Below the pieces are notes generated by a model, which saw nothing but the letters and a program-made list of their open reading frames with translations, searched no databases and was not told where the DNA came from. Positions 24,653 through 33,604 of a stretch of DNA of 64,000 nt are shown here, piece by piece. Origin of the DNA: Bacillus taeanensis (lineage in GTDB: Bacteria; Bacillota; Bacilli; Bacillales; UBA6769); contig NZ_QOCW01000003.1 in the NCBI RefSeq assembly GCF_003318295.1, positions 124,001 to 188,000 of the forward strand, written 5' to 3'. The position numbers and the translations under genes were made by a program. How positions within the stretch are numbered: position 1 is the stretch's first letter; every line of letters begins with the position of its first letter.

Positions 24653-26209
24653 TTAACTTTCATTTCCAAGTAAATGTTTTGAACGATATTGCCCTGGTGT
24701 TATACCAATCTGCTTTTTAAAAACTTGATTAAAATAACCTTGATTATCATACCCAACTTCATTACATATTTCATGGATTTTATAATTAGTTGTTCGTAGT
24801 AACTCCTTTGCTTTATTCATTCGAAGATCAGTAATGTATTCGAAGATCGTCATGCCAACTTTTTTTGAAAAAATACTGCTAAGATAAGCAGCACTTATAT
24901 GAAAGCATTCGGCTATATCGTCCAAAACAATCGGTTGACCAAAATGATTTTTCAAATAATTCTTTACATCTAAAATTAATTTATCCTTATATGAAATTTT
25001 ATTTTTATTTAAATAGTTAAAAGTTTCATTAACAAAGTTTTTAAGCCAGTGACTCATTCCTTCAATTGATTGTAAGTTATTCAGCTCTCCATATAACTGA
25101 AATTTCCCCCCTGAAATGTTTTCAATCTCTATTTCAAATTCATCATTCACATATTCAGAAACATAATTGATTAACTTAAAACATAAATATTTAGATTTTA
25201 CTGGTGAAAGCATATGTTCAATTGAATAATTTAATATATCATCAATTAATTGATTCATTTTTTCTAAATCAAATTGCTTTTTCTTAAAGTGATTTTCAAT
25301 TTTTTCAATTATTTCATTGCCAACAGTGTTGTTTATTTTTTCAAGGTCATTGTAATTAGTAATCAATTGATTTAAATAAACACCGATTCGAAAGGCTTCT
25401 TTTGCTTCTTTATATGATTGATTGGTATATGAAAGATCATTATAAGTATTACTAACTCCGATAATAGGAAGCGACTTCAATTCATCTTGTAGAAGAGATA
25501 AAAGTTCCACTAATAAAGAGTCATCCCCTTGCTTTTGTGTAGAATGGGCATACATTGTAACAATACTATCTTCAATAATATAAATAAATGCTTCATATCC
25601 TCTTTTTTTAAAAGGCGTTTTTAAACATTCAAGAAATTCCTGTACACTTTTTTTTATATGATTTTTCCATGTTGAATTTTTAAAACCAGTAATTACTATT
25701 TTACAGTTTTTAAATTGATCATATGTTTCAAAATGATCAAATTTATGACCTAAAATAAAATCGAGTACATACTTCTCTTCTAATTCTGATTGATATTTTT
25801 GAATTTGATTATGATGCTGTTTTTCAGCTTGCATCTTTTCATATTTATTGGCTGCCTTTTTTACTGAACTAACAATGTCATCAAGTCCTATAGGCTTTAC
25901 CAGGTAATCAACAGCTTCTAACTCAATGGCTCTTTTCGCATAATCAAATTCTGTATAACCGCTAATAATAATAAATACAGTATCAGGACAAATATTTTTT
26001 ACTTTTTGTATTAAATCTAAACCATTTAATTCCGGCATTTGAATATCAGCTAACACGATATTCGGCTTTTTATCTACAATACATTGGAACGCTTCTTTTC
26101 CATCAGATGCGGTTCCAACAATCTCAATTTGGTGCTCTTTCCAGTTAATTGCCGATGTTAATCCATCAATCACTACTTTTTCATCATCAACGATTACTAG
26201 TTTGTGCAT
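24653..26209 (-). CDS. YesN-type response regulator (REC + AraC HTH)
   Basis: This 518-residue protein has an N-terminal receiver domain with Asp55 (IVLAD) as phosphoacceptor, a long central helical region, and a C-terminal AraC-type double helix-turn-helix (about 415-510) with the closing GYFNQVFKKQIGITPGQYR motif. It is the partner of the kinase at 26246. Such pairs sense extracellular sugars and activate nearby CUT1 importer operons. Plausible targets are the binding-protein promoters sharing a conserved AT-rich element (31696, 36347, 41994, 50652). A paralogue is at 36497. Confidence 0.92.
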   Translation of the reverse strand: MHKLVIVDDEKVVIDGLTSAINWKEHQIEIVGTASDGKEAFQCIVDKKPNIVLADIQMPELNGLDLIQKVKNICPDTVFIIISGYTEFDYAKRAIELEAVDYLVKPIGLDDIVSSVKKAANKYEKMQAEKQHHNQIQKYQSELEEKYVLDFILGHKFDHFETYDQFKNCKIVITGFKNSTWKNHIKKSVQEFLECLKTPFKKRGYEAFIYIIEDSIVTMYAHSTQKQGDDSLLVELLSLLQDELKSLPIIGVSNTYNDLSYTNQSYKEAKEAFRIGVYLNQLITNYNDLEKINNTVGNEIIEKIENHFKKKQFDLEKMNQLIDDILNYSIEHMLSPVKSKYLCFKLINYVSEYVNDEFEIEIENISGGKFQLYGELNNLQSIEGMSHWLKNFVNETFNYLNKNKISYKDKLILDVKNYLKNHFGQPIVLDDIAECFHISAAYLSSIFSKKVGMTIFEYITDLRMNKAKELLRTTNYKIHEICNEVGYDNQGYFNQVFKKQIGITPGQYRSKHLLGNES

Positions 26210-26245
26210 ATTGCTTCACCTCCTGTATTGTAACAATGCCTTATA

Positions 26246-27994
26246 TTACTTACACTTATCTTTTTCTAATCCAACTGTTAAAACAACCTTTGTCCCCTTA
26301 TTTACTTCACTTTCAATGCTTAGGCCATATTCTGAGCCATAATGAAGCTTAATTCTTTCATGAATGTTTTTTAAAGCATAACCTTGATCTTTTTTAATAA
26401 TTTCTTCTCTATTAAAACCAATCCCATTATCAATTATTTCAAAAACCATCATTTTTTCTTTTTTAACCCCTCTAATCACTATTTTTCCTTGACCTTTTTT
26501 TGGTTCTAGACCATGCTGTACTGCATTTTCCACAATTGGCTGCAATAACAATTTGATGATTTTCTTATCAAGGATCGATGGGTCAATATTTATCGAGTAT
26601 TCAATTTTATTATCAAAACGAATATTTTGTATTTGAAGATAACTTTTCACTTGTTCAATTTCATTTCTTACTGCAGTAATTGGATCACCATTATTTAATG
26701 TTAGTTTAAAAAGCTGAGATAAGCTTAATGCCATTTGAGAAATCGGCTTCGCCTTTGCCTTTTCTGCCATCCAGAATATAGAATTCAACGTGTTATATAA
26801 AAAATGCGGGTTAATATGACTTTGCAAGGCTAATAACTCTGCTTCTTTTTCCTTTAACTGTGCTTCGTATAATTGGGCGGTTAATTTATTGTTTCGGTTA
26901 TATAGTTGAACAACACGATTACCAATTTTACCAATGTCATCTTTAGCATCAAATTGAATAGAGGATATATATTCTCTGTTTTCCATCTTTTGCGTAACAT
27001 TTCTTAATAACGCAAGCTGCTTTGTAATTTTTTTTGCAATTAATAAAGCGCTGAACGTTGCTAATAGAAGAGAGAGAACCAATAATGACGCTGTGATAAT
27101 ACGGATCGTATTCACTTCTTTTACAATGCTTTGATAAGGAATGATGCTTACAATTTTCCAGTTTGTATTGAAGTTTGTATGAAAGTTTAATACATATTTT
27201 GTTCCATGAATTGTCTCAATAATCGTTCCTTGATCACCATAATTTTTTAAAAGACTCGACAATTCTTTTGTTGTCAATTGCTTTTCGTTCCCGCTAAAGT
27301 AAATCGTACTGTCCCCATCCGCTATTAAAATCGTTCCATCTGTTTGAATATCTTTAAACATATTATCAAAAACAAGCTGATCAACACTTATGATTGTTAT
27401 TCCAATCTCTTCTGATGTACCAATATCTCTAATAACTCTTCCAAACATTAACGAGTTAGCAGACCCTTTCACAAAATTAACTTCACTTCCCTTAAACCAC
27501 ACACCTCCCCATTCACTTTGCTTTAAACCATTGTACCAACTTGCATTTTGAATCTGTTCATAAATATTACTTGTATAATTGCTTTCCCCTCGATTTACTT
27601 TTAGAAATTCATGATGTTCATTACCTATATAAACGGCATTGATATATGGTTTGTTAACAATTGTAATATTATTTAATACATTTCTTGACTCTGTTTCCAA
27701 CATATAAAGCCTTGGGGATAATTTATTGTAACTTAAATAACTTCGAATATCATTTGAGGAGAAAATTGTATTTGAAATATTTTCCACATCAATGACAAAC
27801 GTATTGATATTCCAATCCAATACGCTTAATAAATTTGAAGTCGTTTCCGAAACCTTATTTTCAACAACTTTGTTTAAGTATAGAAAAGTAAACGGCCCAA
27901 TGATCACTAATGGAATTAACGTTGAAAAAAGAGCTAATAGAATAACCTTCCATTTAACCGACAACTTTTGTTTCTCTCTTTTTAACACATTCAT
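26246..27994 (-). CDS. YesM-type sensor histidine kinase
   Basis: From ATG 27994 (GAGGGATG upstream) the protein has 582 residues. The frame is open to 28033 but the extra residues lack a ribosome binding site. One membrane helix (about 14-36), a large extracellular sensor domain, a second helix (about 290-310), HAMP, the HisKA_7TM-like/His_kinase box with HINPHFLYNTLNSI (phospho-His near 393) and a C-terminal ATPase domain with an N box (VENAVQHGLEP) are in order. It is followed by its regulator 36 bases downstream. Confidence 0.92.
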   Translation of the reverse strand: MNVLKREKQKLSVKWKVILLALFSTLIPLVIIGPFTFLYLNKVVENKVSETTSNLLSVLDWNINTFVIDVENISNTIFSSNDIRSYLSYNKLSPRLYMLETESRNVLNNITIVNKPYINAVYIGNEHHEFLKVNRGESNYTSNIYEQIQNASWYNGLKQSEWGGVWFKGSEVNFVKGSANSLMFGRVIRDIGTSEEIGITIISVDQLVFDNMFKDIQTDGTILIADGDSTIYFSGNEKQLTTKELSSLLKNYGDQGTIIETIHGTKYVLNFHTNFNTNWKIVSIIPYQSIVKEVNTIRIITASLLVLSLLLATFSALLIAKKITKQLALLRNVTQKMENREYISSIQFDAKDDIGKIGNRVVQLYNRNNKLTAQLYEAQLKEKEAELLALQSHINPHFLYNTLNSIFWMAEKAKAKPISQMALSLSQLFKLTLNNGDPITAVRNEIEQVKSYLQIQNIRFDNKIEYSINIDPSILDKKIIKLLLQPIVENAVQHGLEPKKGQGKIVIRGVKKEKMMVFEIIDNGIGFNREEIIKKDQGYALKNIHERIKLHYGSEYGLSIESEVNKGTKVVLTVGLEKDKCK

Positions 27995-28029
27995 TTCGCA
28001 TCCCTCATTGCTGTTTACAAAATCAGTAA

Positions 28030-28182
28030 TCAATTACTCTTAGCAGAAATCGCTTCCAAATTACCGGTAACACTATCTGGAAAATTAATATTCTCATCAG
28101 CCGCCTTTTCTATTAGTTTAAAATATTTGTATAAGTTTATTTTATATGATTGATTAATAATCTCAATATTTTCATTCACCAA
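28030..28182 (-). CDS. Possible 50-residue peptide upstream of the kinase
   Basis: A frame from TTG 28182 to TGA 28030 encodes a Lys/Asn-rich, mostly helical peptide ending NLEAISAKSN. I do not recognise it and no ribosome binding site is visible. It may be the surviving end of a lost gene. Confidence 0.2.
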   Translation of the reverse strand: MVNENIEIINQSYKINLYKYFKLIEKAADENINFPDSVTGNLEAISAKSN

Positions 28183-28344
28183 GAATTTTTAATTCGTATA
28201 ACTATAAGCTGATTAAACAAATTCAAAAAAGATATTCTACTATATTAACAAATAAAGAGGGTTCCAAACTAACGTACATATATCCTTATTCATTTCTAAT
28301 TAGAAATGAATAAGGATATAATTACACTAATAAAGTGCTGCTTG

Positions 28345-28915
28345 TTACCATATTGATCTTAAGTGATAAATTTCTAAAGAAACAAGCTTCACTTCCCCAT
28401 CTTTGGTGTACAATTCTAACCCATTACTTTAGTCGTCAGGAAAAATTAATTCTGTTATCACGCTTTCTCCATTATTTCCAAACACTTCAACAGATGACCA
28501 ATCAACAAAGAAGTGCATTTTTACTTTGTTATCGCTAATCGTTAATTTCCCTGTATGTTTACCAGCAAAAGAATCATTAAATTGAACAACCCCAGATTTC
28601 GTGCGATCTACAAACCATTCTTCTTCGCTCACATCATAGCCAATACATGTTTCTTCATTGTTCATCTGGGACCAAAGCAATCGGAAGGTTCTCCCAATGT
28701 ACTAAATCTTTACTAACAGCATGCCCCCAATGCACTGGTCCCTAAGTTGTTCCATTTGGATGATATTGATAAAACAAATGATACTCACCATTGTAATAAA
28801 CCATACCATTTGGATCATTCATCCAATTCGACTGCGGTGAAAAATGAAATTGTGGTCTGTACTTTTCATAATAAACTTTCGAACACGTATTTAATGAAAC
28901 ATTTTCTTCTATCAT
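28345..28915 (-). pseudogene. GH32 pseudogene (SacC-like), internally deleted
   Basis: ATG 28915 has a perfect AGGAGG site and opens a GH32 frame with [20 protein letters not shown], then an in-frame TAG where the family has Trp (TTWGP). After PIALVPDE the frame jumps straight to the C-terminal beta-sandwich (VDRTKSG, FFVDWSSVEVFGNNGE) in another frame. A further TAA interrupts that part before the natural end SLEIYHLRSIW and a stop at 28345. About 300 residues, including RDP and WECPD, are missing. There is no signal peptide. Confidence 0.9.
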
Positions 28916-28981
28916 AATCTAGTATACCTCCTAAAATTCACATGTAATATCTAATCATTTAAAATCGCTTAAATGATATTT

Positions 28982-29119
28982 CTATTCCTTTACAGCTTCC
29001 ACCATCATGCCGCTAACAATATACCGCTGCACTAAAAGCAAAAAGACCATAACCGGTAAACTAAATGAAATCGCTGCAGGTAATAGTGCTAATAAGACGT
29101 TTAGTAAACTTTTTTTCAA
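28982..29119 (-). pseudogene. Chimeric scar: binding protein start joined to permease end
   Basis: A frame of 45 codons begins TTG AAA AAA AGT behind GGAGGTAGAAAC, like the lipoprotein at 29262, and continues into the last 31 residues of a MalG-type permease (ISFSLPVMVF, then QRYIVSGM). These match the end of the permease at 34161. A deletion therefore fused the first codons of one gene to the end of another. It could still be translated as a small membrane peptide. Confidence 0.75.
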
Positions 29120-29261
29120 CAAGTTTCTACCTCCAATATATAGAGCAGAACCTCCTCTTCTGCTTCAACTTAATTAATTAAAACATAATAACGAGGAGGA
29201 TTCTGTCTACATTTTATTAGATCAACATTTATTTAGCATGGTGGTAGTTCTACTATCTTTA

Positions 29262-30617
29262 TTAGGGTTGTACAATACCTTCAATAATGCTTGCAGCCCA
29301 ATCGAGTGCTTCTTGAGGTGTTTGTTCACCTGACAGTGCATATTGAACAGCAGGAATTAATGCTTCACTTTCAATTTGCTGCCATTCTCTTATCGGAGGA
29401 CGATTTTGAGTTTGTTTTCCAGATAAAGTTGTCATAAGCGGCTCTAAATGTTCGTATCCTTCTTTTTGACTATACTTTTCAAAAACAGATTTTCTTGCTG
29501 CTACACCTAGGGCTTCCATGTATAATTCATTTTTGCCGTACAAGAATTCAAGGTACTGCTTAGCAATTTCTTGTTTCTTTGAGGATTTCGGTACGACTTG
29601 GTACCATGGTCCCGGAACAGCGCCAATTCCTTCTGATCCCGCAATCATTGGTGCTGATCCAACTTTACCAGCAACATCTGATTGGCTTGAATCATTCGAT
29701 GGTACATAGAAGTGGCCCCATGCCAGCATCATCGCTGCATTTCCGCTCCAAAAGAGTTCAGCTGTTTCTGCTGAAGCCATTTCAAGAGCTCCAGGCGGAA
29801 CTGATTTATCTTCATTTAGCATGTCTGTTAACAATTCAAGTGCTTCAACATATGGCTTTTTATTAACAAGCACTTCACCATTTTCACCAATAACTAATGG
29901 TTCAGCTCCTGCTTGTGCCGCATGATCTAACCAACTTGCTACCGCATCACCGTTATTTGCACCAAACACAGTTGTACCATATAAATCAATTTGTCCATTT
30001 TCATCGGTATCACGCGTAAAAAATTTCGCTGCATCTTGATATTCTTCCCATGTTTTTGGAGGCTGAAGTTCATATCCATATTCTTCTTTAAATGCTTTTT
30101 TATTCGCTTCATCTTCAAATAAATCTTTTCGATAGAGTAATGTTTTTGCGTTTGTCCATACCGGCATTCCTAATACCTTGTCATTATAGCTTCCACCAGA
30201 AATAAGTCCAGGAAAGAGATCATCTTTTACTTCTTTAGTTATCAAATTATCAAGAGGCAGTAATCCCCCTGCCAGTGAAGGGAACCAAAGAATATCAATT
30301 GTCGCTACATCATAAGCACCTGCTCGCGAAGCAACCTCTGCTTTTAATTTGTCATAAACACCAATATAAGGAACTGCTTCAATTTTCACTTCATAGCCTG
30401 TTAATTCTTTAAATTCATCTGCTGTTTGTTGAGAAACCTTAAATGCAGGACTTCCGCCTTCAACAAGCACTGTTAAAGATTTTTCACCATTACTGGTTGA
30501 GCTATCTCCATCACTCTGTGTATCACCGGAAGTCTGATTTCCAGCACATCCGGTGAGAAAAGCAGCAATAACTATTAGACATGTAAGCAAACTTACAACA
30601 ACTTTCCTTTTCAACAA
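29262..30617 (-). CDS. Sugar ABC transporter substrate-binding lipoprotein
   Basis: From TTG 30617 (AAGGGGGAG upstream) the protein has 451 residues with lipobox LTGC (Cys24). An ATG at 30623 overlaps the Shine-Dalgarno site and is less likely. It is an MalE-like CUT1 binding protein with a DTDENGQID loop resembling a calcium site. It is not closely similar to the other four binding proteins in the window. It lies between a truncated GH172 gene and a permease scar, so its own permeases are gone from this spot; the pair at 34161-35963 is the closest candidate partner. Confidence 0.88.
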   Translation of the reverse strand: MLKRKVVVSLLTCLIVIAAFLTGCAGNQTSGDTQSDGDSSTSNGEKSLTVLVEGGSPAFKVSQQTADEFKELTGYEVKIEAVPYIGVYDKLKAEVASRAGAYDVATIDILWFPSLAGGLLPLDNLITKEVKDDLFPGLISGGSYNDKVLGMPVWTNAKTLLYRKDLFEDEANKKAFKEEYGYELQPPKTWEEYQDAAKFFTRDTDENGQIDLYGTTVFGANNGDAVASWLDHAAQAGAEPLVIGENGEVLVNKKPYVEALELLTDMLNEDKSVPPGALEMASAETAELFWSGNAAMMLAWGHFYVPSNDSSQSDVAGKVGSAPMIAGSEGIGAVPGPWYQVVPKSSKKQEIAKQYLEFLYGKNELYMEALGVAARKSVFEKYSQKEGYEHLEPLMTTLSGKQTQNRPPIREWQQIESEALIPAVQYALSGEQTPQEALDWAASIIEGIVQP

Positions 30618-30654
30618 ATCCATCTCCCCCTTGAAATTTTTCTGGATTGATCGT

Positions 30655-31326
30655 TTATTTATCCCATAAGCCATGTTCCGGCCATCTTCTCGGAAGGCGC
30701 TCTTCAACAGGCGGCAGTTCAGATAACGGTTTATGCGGCTCAGGATGATACCAATAGGCCACGCTTGAATAATCATTTCCTTGATCATTCGCATGTCCGT
30801 GTTCAATTGTTGCACGAATTGATGTATTAAAGCGAATGGGATCCTCGATATGGAAGCGATAGAGACTCCATTTTCCAAAGTGTTCCTGTACATCACTTCC
30901 TAATGAAATACCGTGATATGGTCCGGCATATTCTCCACTCGGGAATCCCCATGCTGCATTAAAGTAGTCTTCTGTTCCTGTGCCGTGAATAGACGGCGGC
31001 CATTGTTCACCATCGATAAAGAACATGTCGTCTCCTTCACCAAGCCAAGTAAACTCTTGATTCGATGCATCAAAGTTATCAATGTTTAGGACACACCCGA
31101 CATAATGTCCTTTTCCTTCAGCATCTAAAATGACATAATTTTTGTCTCCTGTTAAATTCTTACCCGGAAGTTCCCATGGTGCTGGATTTTCCATTTCAGC
31201 ATCATGGACAACCTTTTTACATGGATTCTCACGGTGACAAGTCGCATGAAACCTTCCCATATCTTCTGGAATTTCATCTTTGTCATCATATAATTCATAA
31301 TCTTTGGTATTATTTAATAAAGTCAT
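30655..31326 (-). pseudogene. Internally deleted GH172 (DUF2961) gene
   Basis: The 223-residue frame starts MTLLNNTK and jumps at DYELYDDK into the second half of a GH172/DUF2961 protein. It keeps the HRENPC segment, GEGDD and GTEDYF with the two Glu residues expected to be catalytic, and HGHANDQG. Against the intact paralogue at 45766 about 190 N-terminal residues are missing. The start lies in a leader duplicated at 36012, and no good ribosome binding site is seen. Probably inactive. Confidence 0.8.
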
Positions 31327-31351
31327 TTTTTTTAAACACACAATTGGTTAT

Positions 31352-31388
31352 TCTTAATGAAGGATTTATTCCTTCATCTTTTTTTATG
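31352..31388 (+). terminator. Hairpin with T-tract, copy A
   Basis: ATGAAGGA and TCCTTCAT pair perfectly around five bases and are followed on the plus strand by CTTTTTTTAT. It points against the operon direction and may stop antisense transcripts. Copy B is at 36065-36099. Confidence 0.6.
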
Positions 31389-31392
31389 TTTT

Positions 31393-31406
31393 TGATAACG
31401 TTTACA
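31393..31406. promoter_or_regulatory. CcpA cre-like site
   Basis: TGATAACGTTTACA, conserved in copy B at 36111-36124. Confidence 0.6.
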
Positions 31407-31515
31407 TATTGATCCTAAATAGAAAATGACGACTAACAGCAATTAAACAAAGTAAATCATTTAATAAACCATCCTATTTTAGCAGTACATCACCCCTTCC
31501 AAGGCTATGCCTATT

Positions 31516-31529
31516 TGGTAACGTTTACA
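31516..31529. promoter_or_regulatory. CcpA cre-like site
   Basis: TGGTAACGTTTACA, at the place corresponding to 36229-36242 in copy B. Confidence 0.6.
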
Positions 31530-31695
31530 TGTTTCTCTTGAAAATATTGAACAAAAATTAGTTAGCAAGATTCTCTAAAATAAGTTCCCAATCATTTTAA
31601 AATCACTTTTTGCTTAACACCTCCACTGTATTAATCAGAATTTTTAGTAGTTAACTTTGTCTACACTTATAATTTTAAAGATGTTTAAAGAATTT

Positions 31696-31740
31696 GAAAA
31701 TTGTAATATTTTTTAAAACTATTATATATTTTTAGAATGT
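31696..31740 (-). promoter_or_regulatory. Conserved AT-rich promoter element, copy A
   Basis: On the minus strand CTAAAAATATATAATAG is followed by AAAAAATATTACAA, giving two AAAAATAT half-sites about 20 bases apart. Similar elements lie at 36347, 41994 and 50652. The layout suits an AraC-type activator such as the YesN proteins. Confidence 0.55.
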
Positions 31741-31751
31741 AAGCGCTTTTT
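31738..31751. promoter_or_regulatory. CcpA cre-like site
   Basis: TGTAAGCGCTTTTT fits the cre consensus and sits just upstream of the AT-rich promoter element. Confidence 0.55.
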
Positions 31752-31943
31752 AAACAAGAACTGTTTTTTCGTACAACTGGCTTGTTTCGAATATATTGAA
31801 GGGTTTTATAATCCTAGAAGACCTTATTCTCCCATTGTCATGCTTTCTCCAAACTTAAAAGAAGACATTTTCTGGCAGTCTTCCTAAAGAAACATTCCTT
31901 TTTTCTGTCTACTTTATTGGCATTTATCCAAATATGGGAAACA

Positions 31944-31979
31944 CTATAAAAAGAGGCACTTCCATCGCTAGGAAGCACC
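31944..31979 (-). terminator. Terminator of the GH91 gene
   Basis: GGTGCTTCC pairs with GGAAGTGCC on the minus strand and is followed by TCTTTTTATA. Confidence 0.85.
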
Positions 31980-32076
31980 CCAAAAATTAAATGACAAACG
32001 AAATAATTCAAGTGTCCGACTTGCAATTGAAACTTTGGAACAAAAACTACCACAAAAACATAGTTGAATATATTAT

Positions 32077-33420
32077 TTATGCTCCTGGCGTTGGAGTGGC
32101 TCTGAATGCATTTACAGTCTTGTCCATAACAACCTGTGCATCACTTCCCGAATCAAGAATCGTATTTTGAAGCGATTCTTTTTCTACCAATACTGTTGTT
32201 ACGGTAAGCGGCTCTGATGCTTCGGTAGTCAACAAAGCGTCTACTTGCGCAGAGAAACAAGAATCACTTATCTTGGCATGAATCTCCGTGGCAACAACAT
32301 GATTATTAGAAATATAATTTCCATTACCCGAAACAATACGTATGATTACAGGTGTTGCACCTACCAGCTTGATGTTCTGAGTATTAATTACTTCAGAAAA
32401 GTGATTAGCAATTACAGAATTATTATTGCCACTGATATAGAGGAGACCATACAAATCATCTAAACCATTGTCTATTCCCACAAAAGGAGTCCAAGGTTCA
32501 TGGTCACGTAAAAAGTGATTTGAAGAAACCAAGTTTTCAGAACAATTTTCCTTGAATACCACCATTCCTGGATAAAATGAATGAAGTCTATTATTTGTGA
32601 TACTGGAACGTGTCACACCATCAAAATAGATACTGCTCGCACCTCGTGGAAAAACATTATTCGCTGTAATCAAAAGTCCACCAAAATTTTGAGCGTAAAT
32701 TGAATATCCTTTAAAACCGGCTCCTATCAAGTTATCGGTTATTTTTGAAGCCTGTCCCCAACCTCGTAGTTCTATACAGTTACCACATTCAGCTATGAAA
32801 TTATCATGTATAGTCAGTGCATCTGCATGATAAATAGTAATTCCATGCTCTAAATACACAAACCCCATGCCTGTAATCCGAAATGAGTCACAAGCACTTG
32901 CAACATAAATACCCGTTTTCCCATTAGTGTATGTGTTTTCCGGATTTGTTTCTCCTGAACCATCTTCAATAAAATGCAAACCATCAATACAAAAGTCAGA
33001 AAACTCTACCGAACTTATTCGGGGATTTCCACTTCGTTCAACATAAAATGCAGCTCCTTTATATTCCTCGTCATTTACTTCTAGGGGAATATCTACGAGT
33101 ATGCGACTTCCTCCCGGCCACAATTCATGCAAATCCGCCCATTCATTCTCAGAAGTATTAAAACGAATACTCGAAGATGTAAACCCGTGTCCAGAGCCCA
33201 TAATTTTAAGATAACTGATGTCTATAACTACTTGACTGCCAAGATGATAATCTCCCGGTGGAATATAGATAACCGCACCCGGTTTTCCCCCTTTATTCAC
33301 ATCAGTGTCCGTTTGCCTACTTTTAATATCTGCTATAATGCTATTGATTACCTCACCAATATCCTCATACGGATTACCGACAGGCCACTCTGTTACGTCG
33401 TAATAATTTTTACTAGCCAT
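32077..33420 (-). CDS. GH91 inulin fructotransferase (DFA III-forming)
   Basis: This 447-residue right-handed beta-helix protein closely resembles inulin fructotransferases of Bacillus and Arthrobacter. These act as inulin lyases (EC 4.2.2.18), releasing difructose anhydride III from inulin ends. Hallmarks are the start YYDVTEWPVGNPYEDIGEV, GSGHGFTS, DFCIDG and ECGNCIELRGWGQASK. Asp206 and Glu217 have the 11-residue spacing of the catalytic pair I recall as Asp233/Glu244 in the Bacillus sp. snu-7 enzyme. ATG 33420 is supported by GATAGGAGAA. No signal peptide is present, so the enzyme is cytoplasmic or leaves by another route. DFA III hydrolases share this fold and are the main alternative. 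Confidence 0.9.
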   Translation of the reverse strand: MASKNYYDVTEWPVGNPYEDIGEVINSIIADIKSRQTDTDVNKGGKPGAVIYIPPGDYHLGSQVVIDISYLKIMGSGHGFTSSSIRFNTSENEWADLHELWPGGSRILVDIPLEVNDEEYKGAAFYVERSGNPRISSVEFSDFCIDGLHFIEDGSGETNPENTYTNGKTGIYVASACDSFRITGMGFVYLEHGITIYHADALTIHDNFIAECGNCIELRGWGQASKITDNLIGAGFKGYSIYAQNFGGLLITANNVFPRGASSIYFDGVTRSSITNNRLHSFYPGMVVFKENCSENLVSSNHFLRDHEPWTPFVGIDNGLDDLYGLLYISGNNNSVIANHFSEVINTQNIKLVGATPVIIRIVSGNGNYISNNHVVATEIHAKISDSCFSAQVDALLTTEASEPLTVTTVLVEKESLQNTILDSGSDAQVVMDKTVNAFRATPTPGA

Positions 33421-33460
33421 AAATAAATTCTCCTATCAATTTAGTGTGTTTGTTCATAAA

Positions 33461-33604
33461 CTACTTTTTCCTTGATATAGCTGGAAGTAAAGTCTTACGA
33501 ATTCGTGCTTTTCCTGCAGCTTTTCTGTGATAATTTATTAAATCTAACAATCTATCAATATCAGGTAAGAGTACCCCTTCCTCAAGGAATGTGAAGGGCG
33601 ATAG
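33461..33604 (-). pseudogene. Unrecognised C-terminal coding fragment
   Basis: An open frame ending at TAG 33461 encodes about 45 residues with the basic tail NYHRKAAGKARIRKTLLPAI. It lacks a start and abuts the insertion remnant. I do not recognise the family. Confidence 0.3.

Larger units (their letters stand above)
31327..32076. other. Duplicated leader region (copy A) and flank
   Basis: From about 31297 to 31746 this sequence is colinear with 36010-36395, including a hairpin, two cre-like sites and the AT-rich promoter element. Beyond it, to 32076, I see only the GH91 terminator and no supported gene. Confidence 0.8.

Noticed and set aside
28339..28538. Plus-strand 67-codon frame over the GH32 pseudogene
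   Set aside because: It mirrors the beta-sandwich remnant of the pseudogene on the minus strand.
30618..30896. Long N-terminal extension of the binding protein at 29262
   Set aside because: It overlaps the GH172 pseudogene in another frame; the lipoprotein signal begins at TTG 30617 behind AAGGGGGAG.
31838..32053. 71-codon minus-strand frame after GH91
   Set aside because: It contains the GH91 terminator hairpin and has no start signal or family resemblance.
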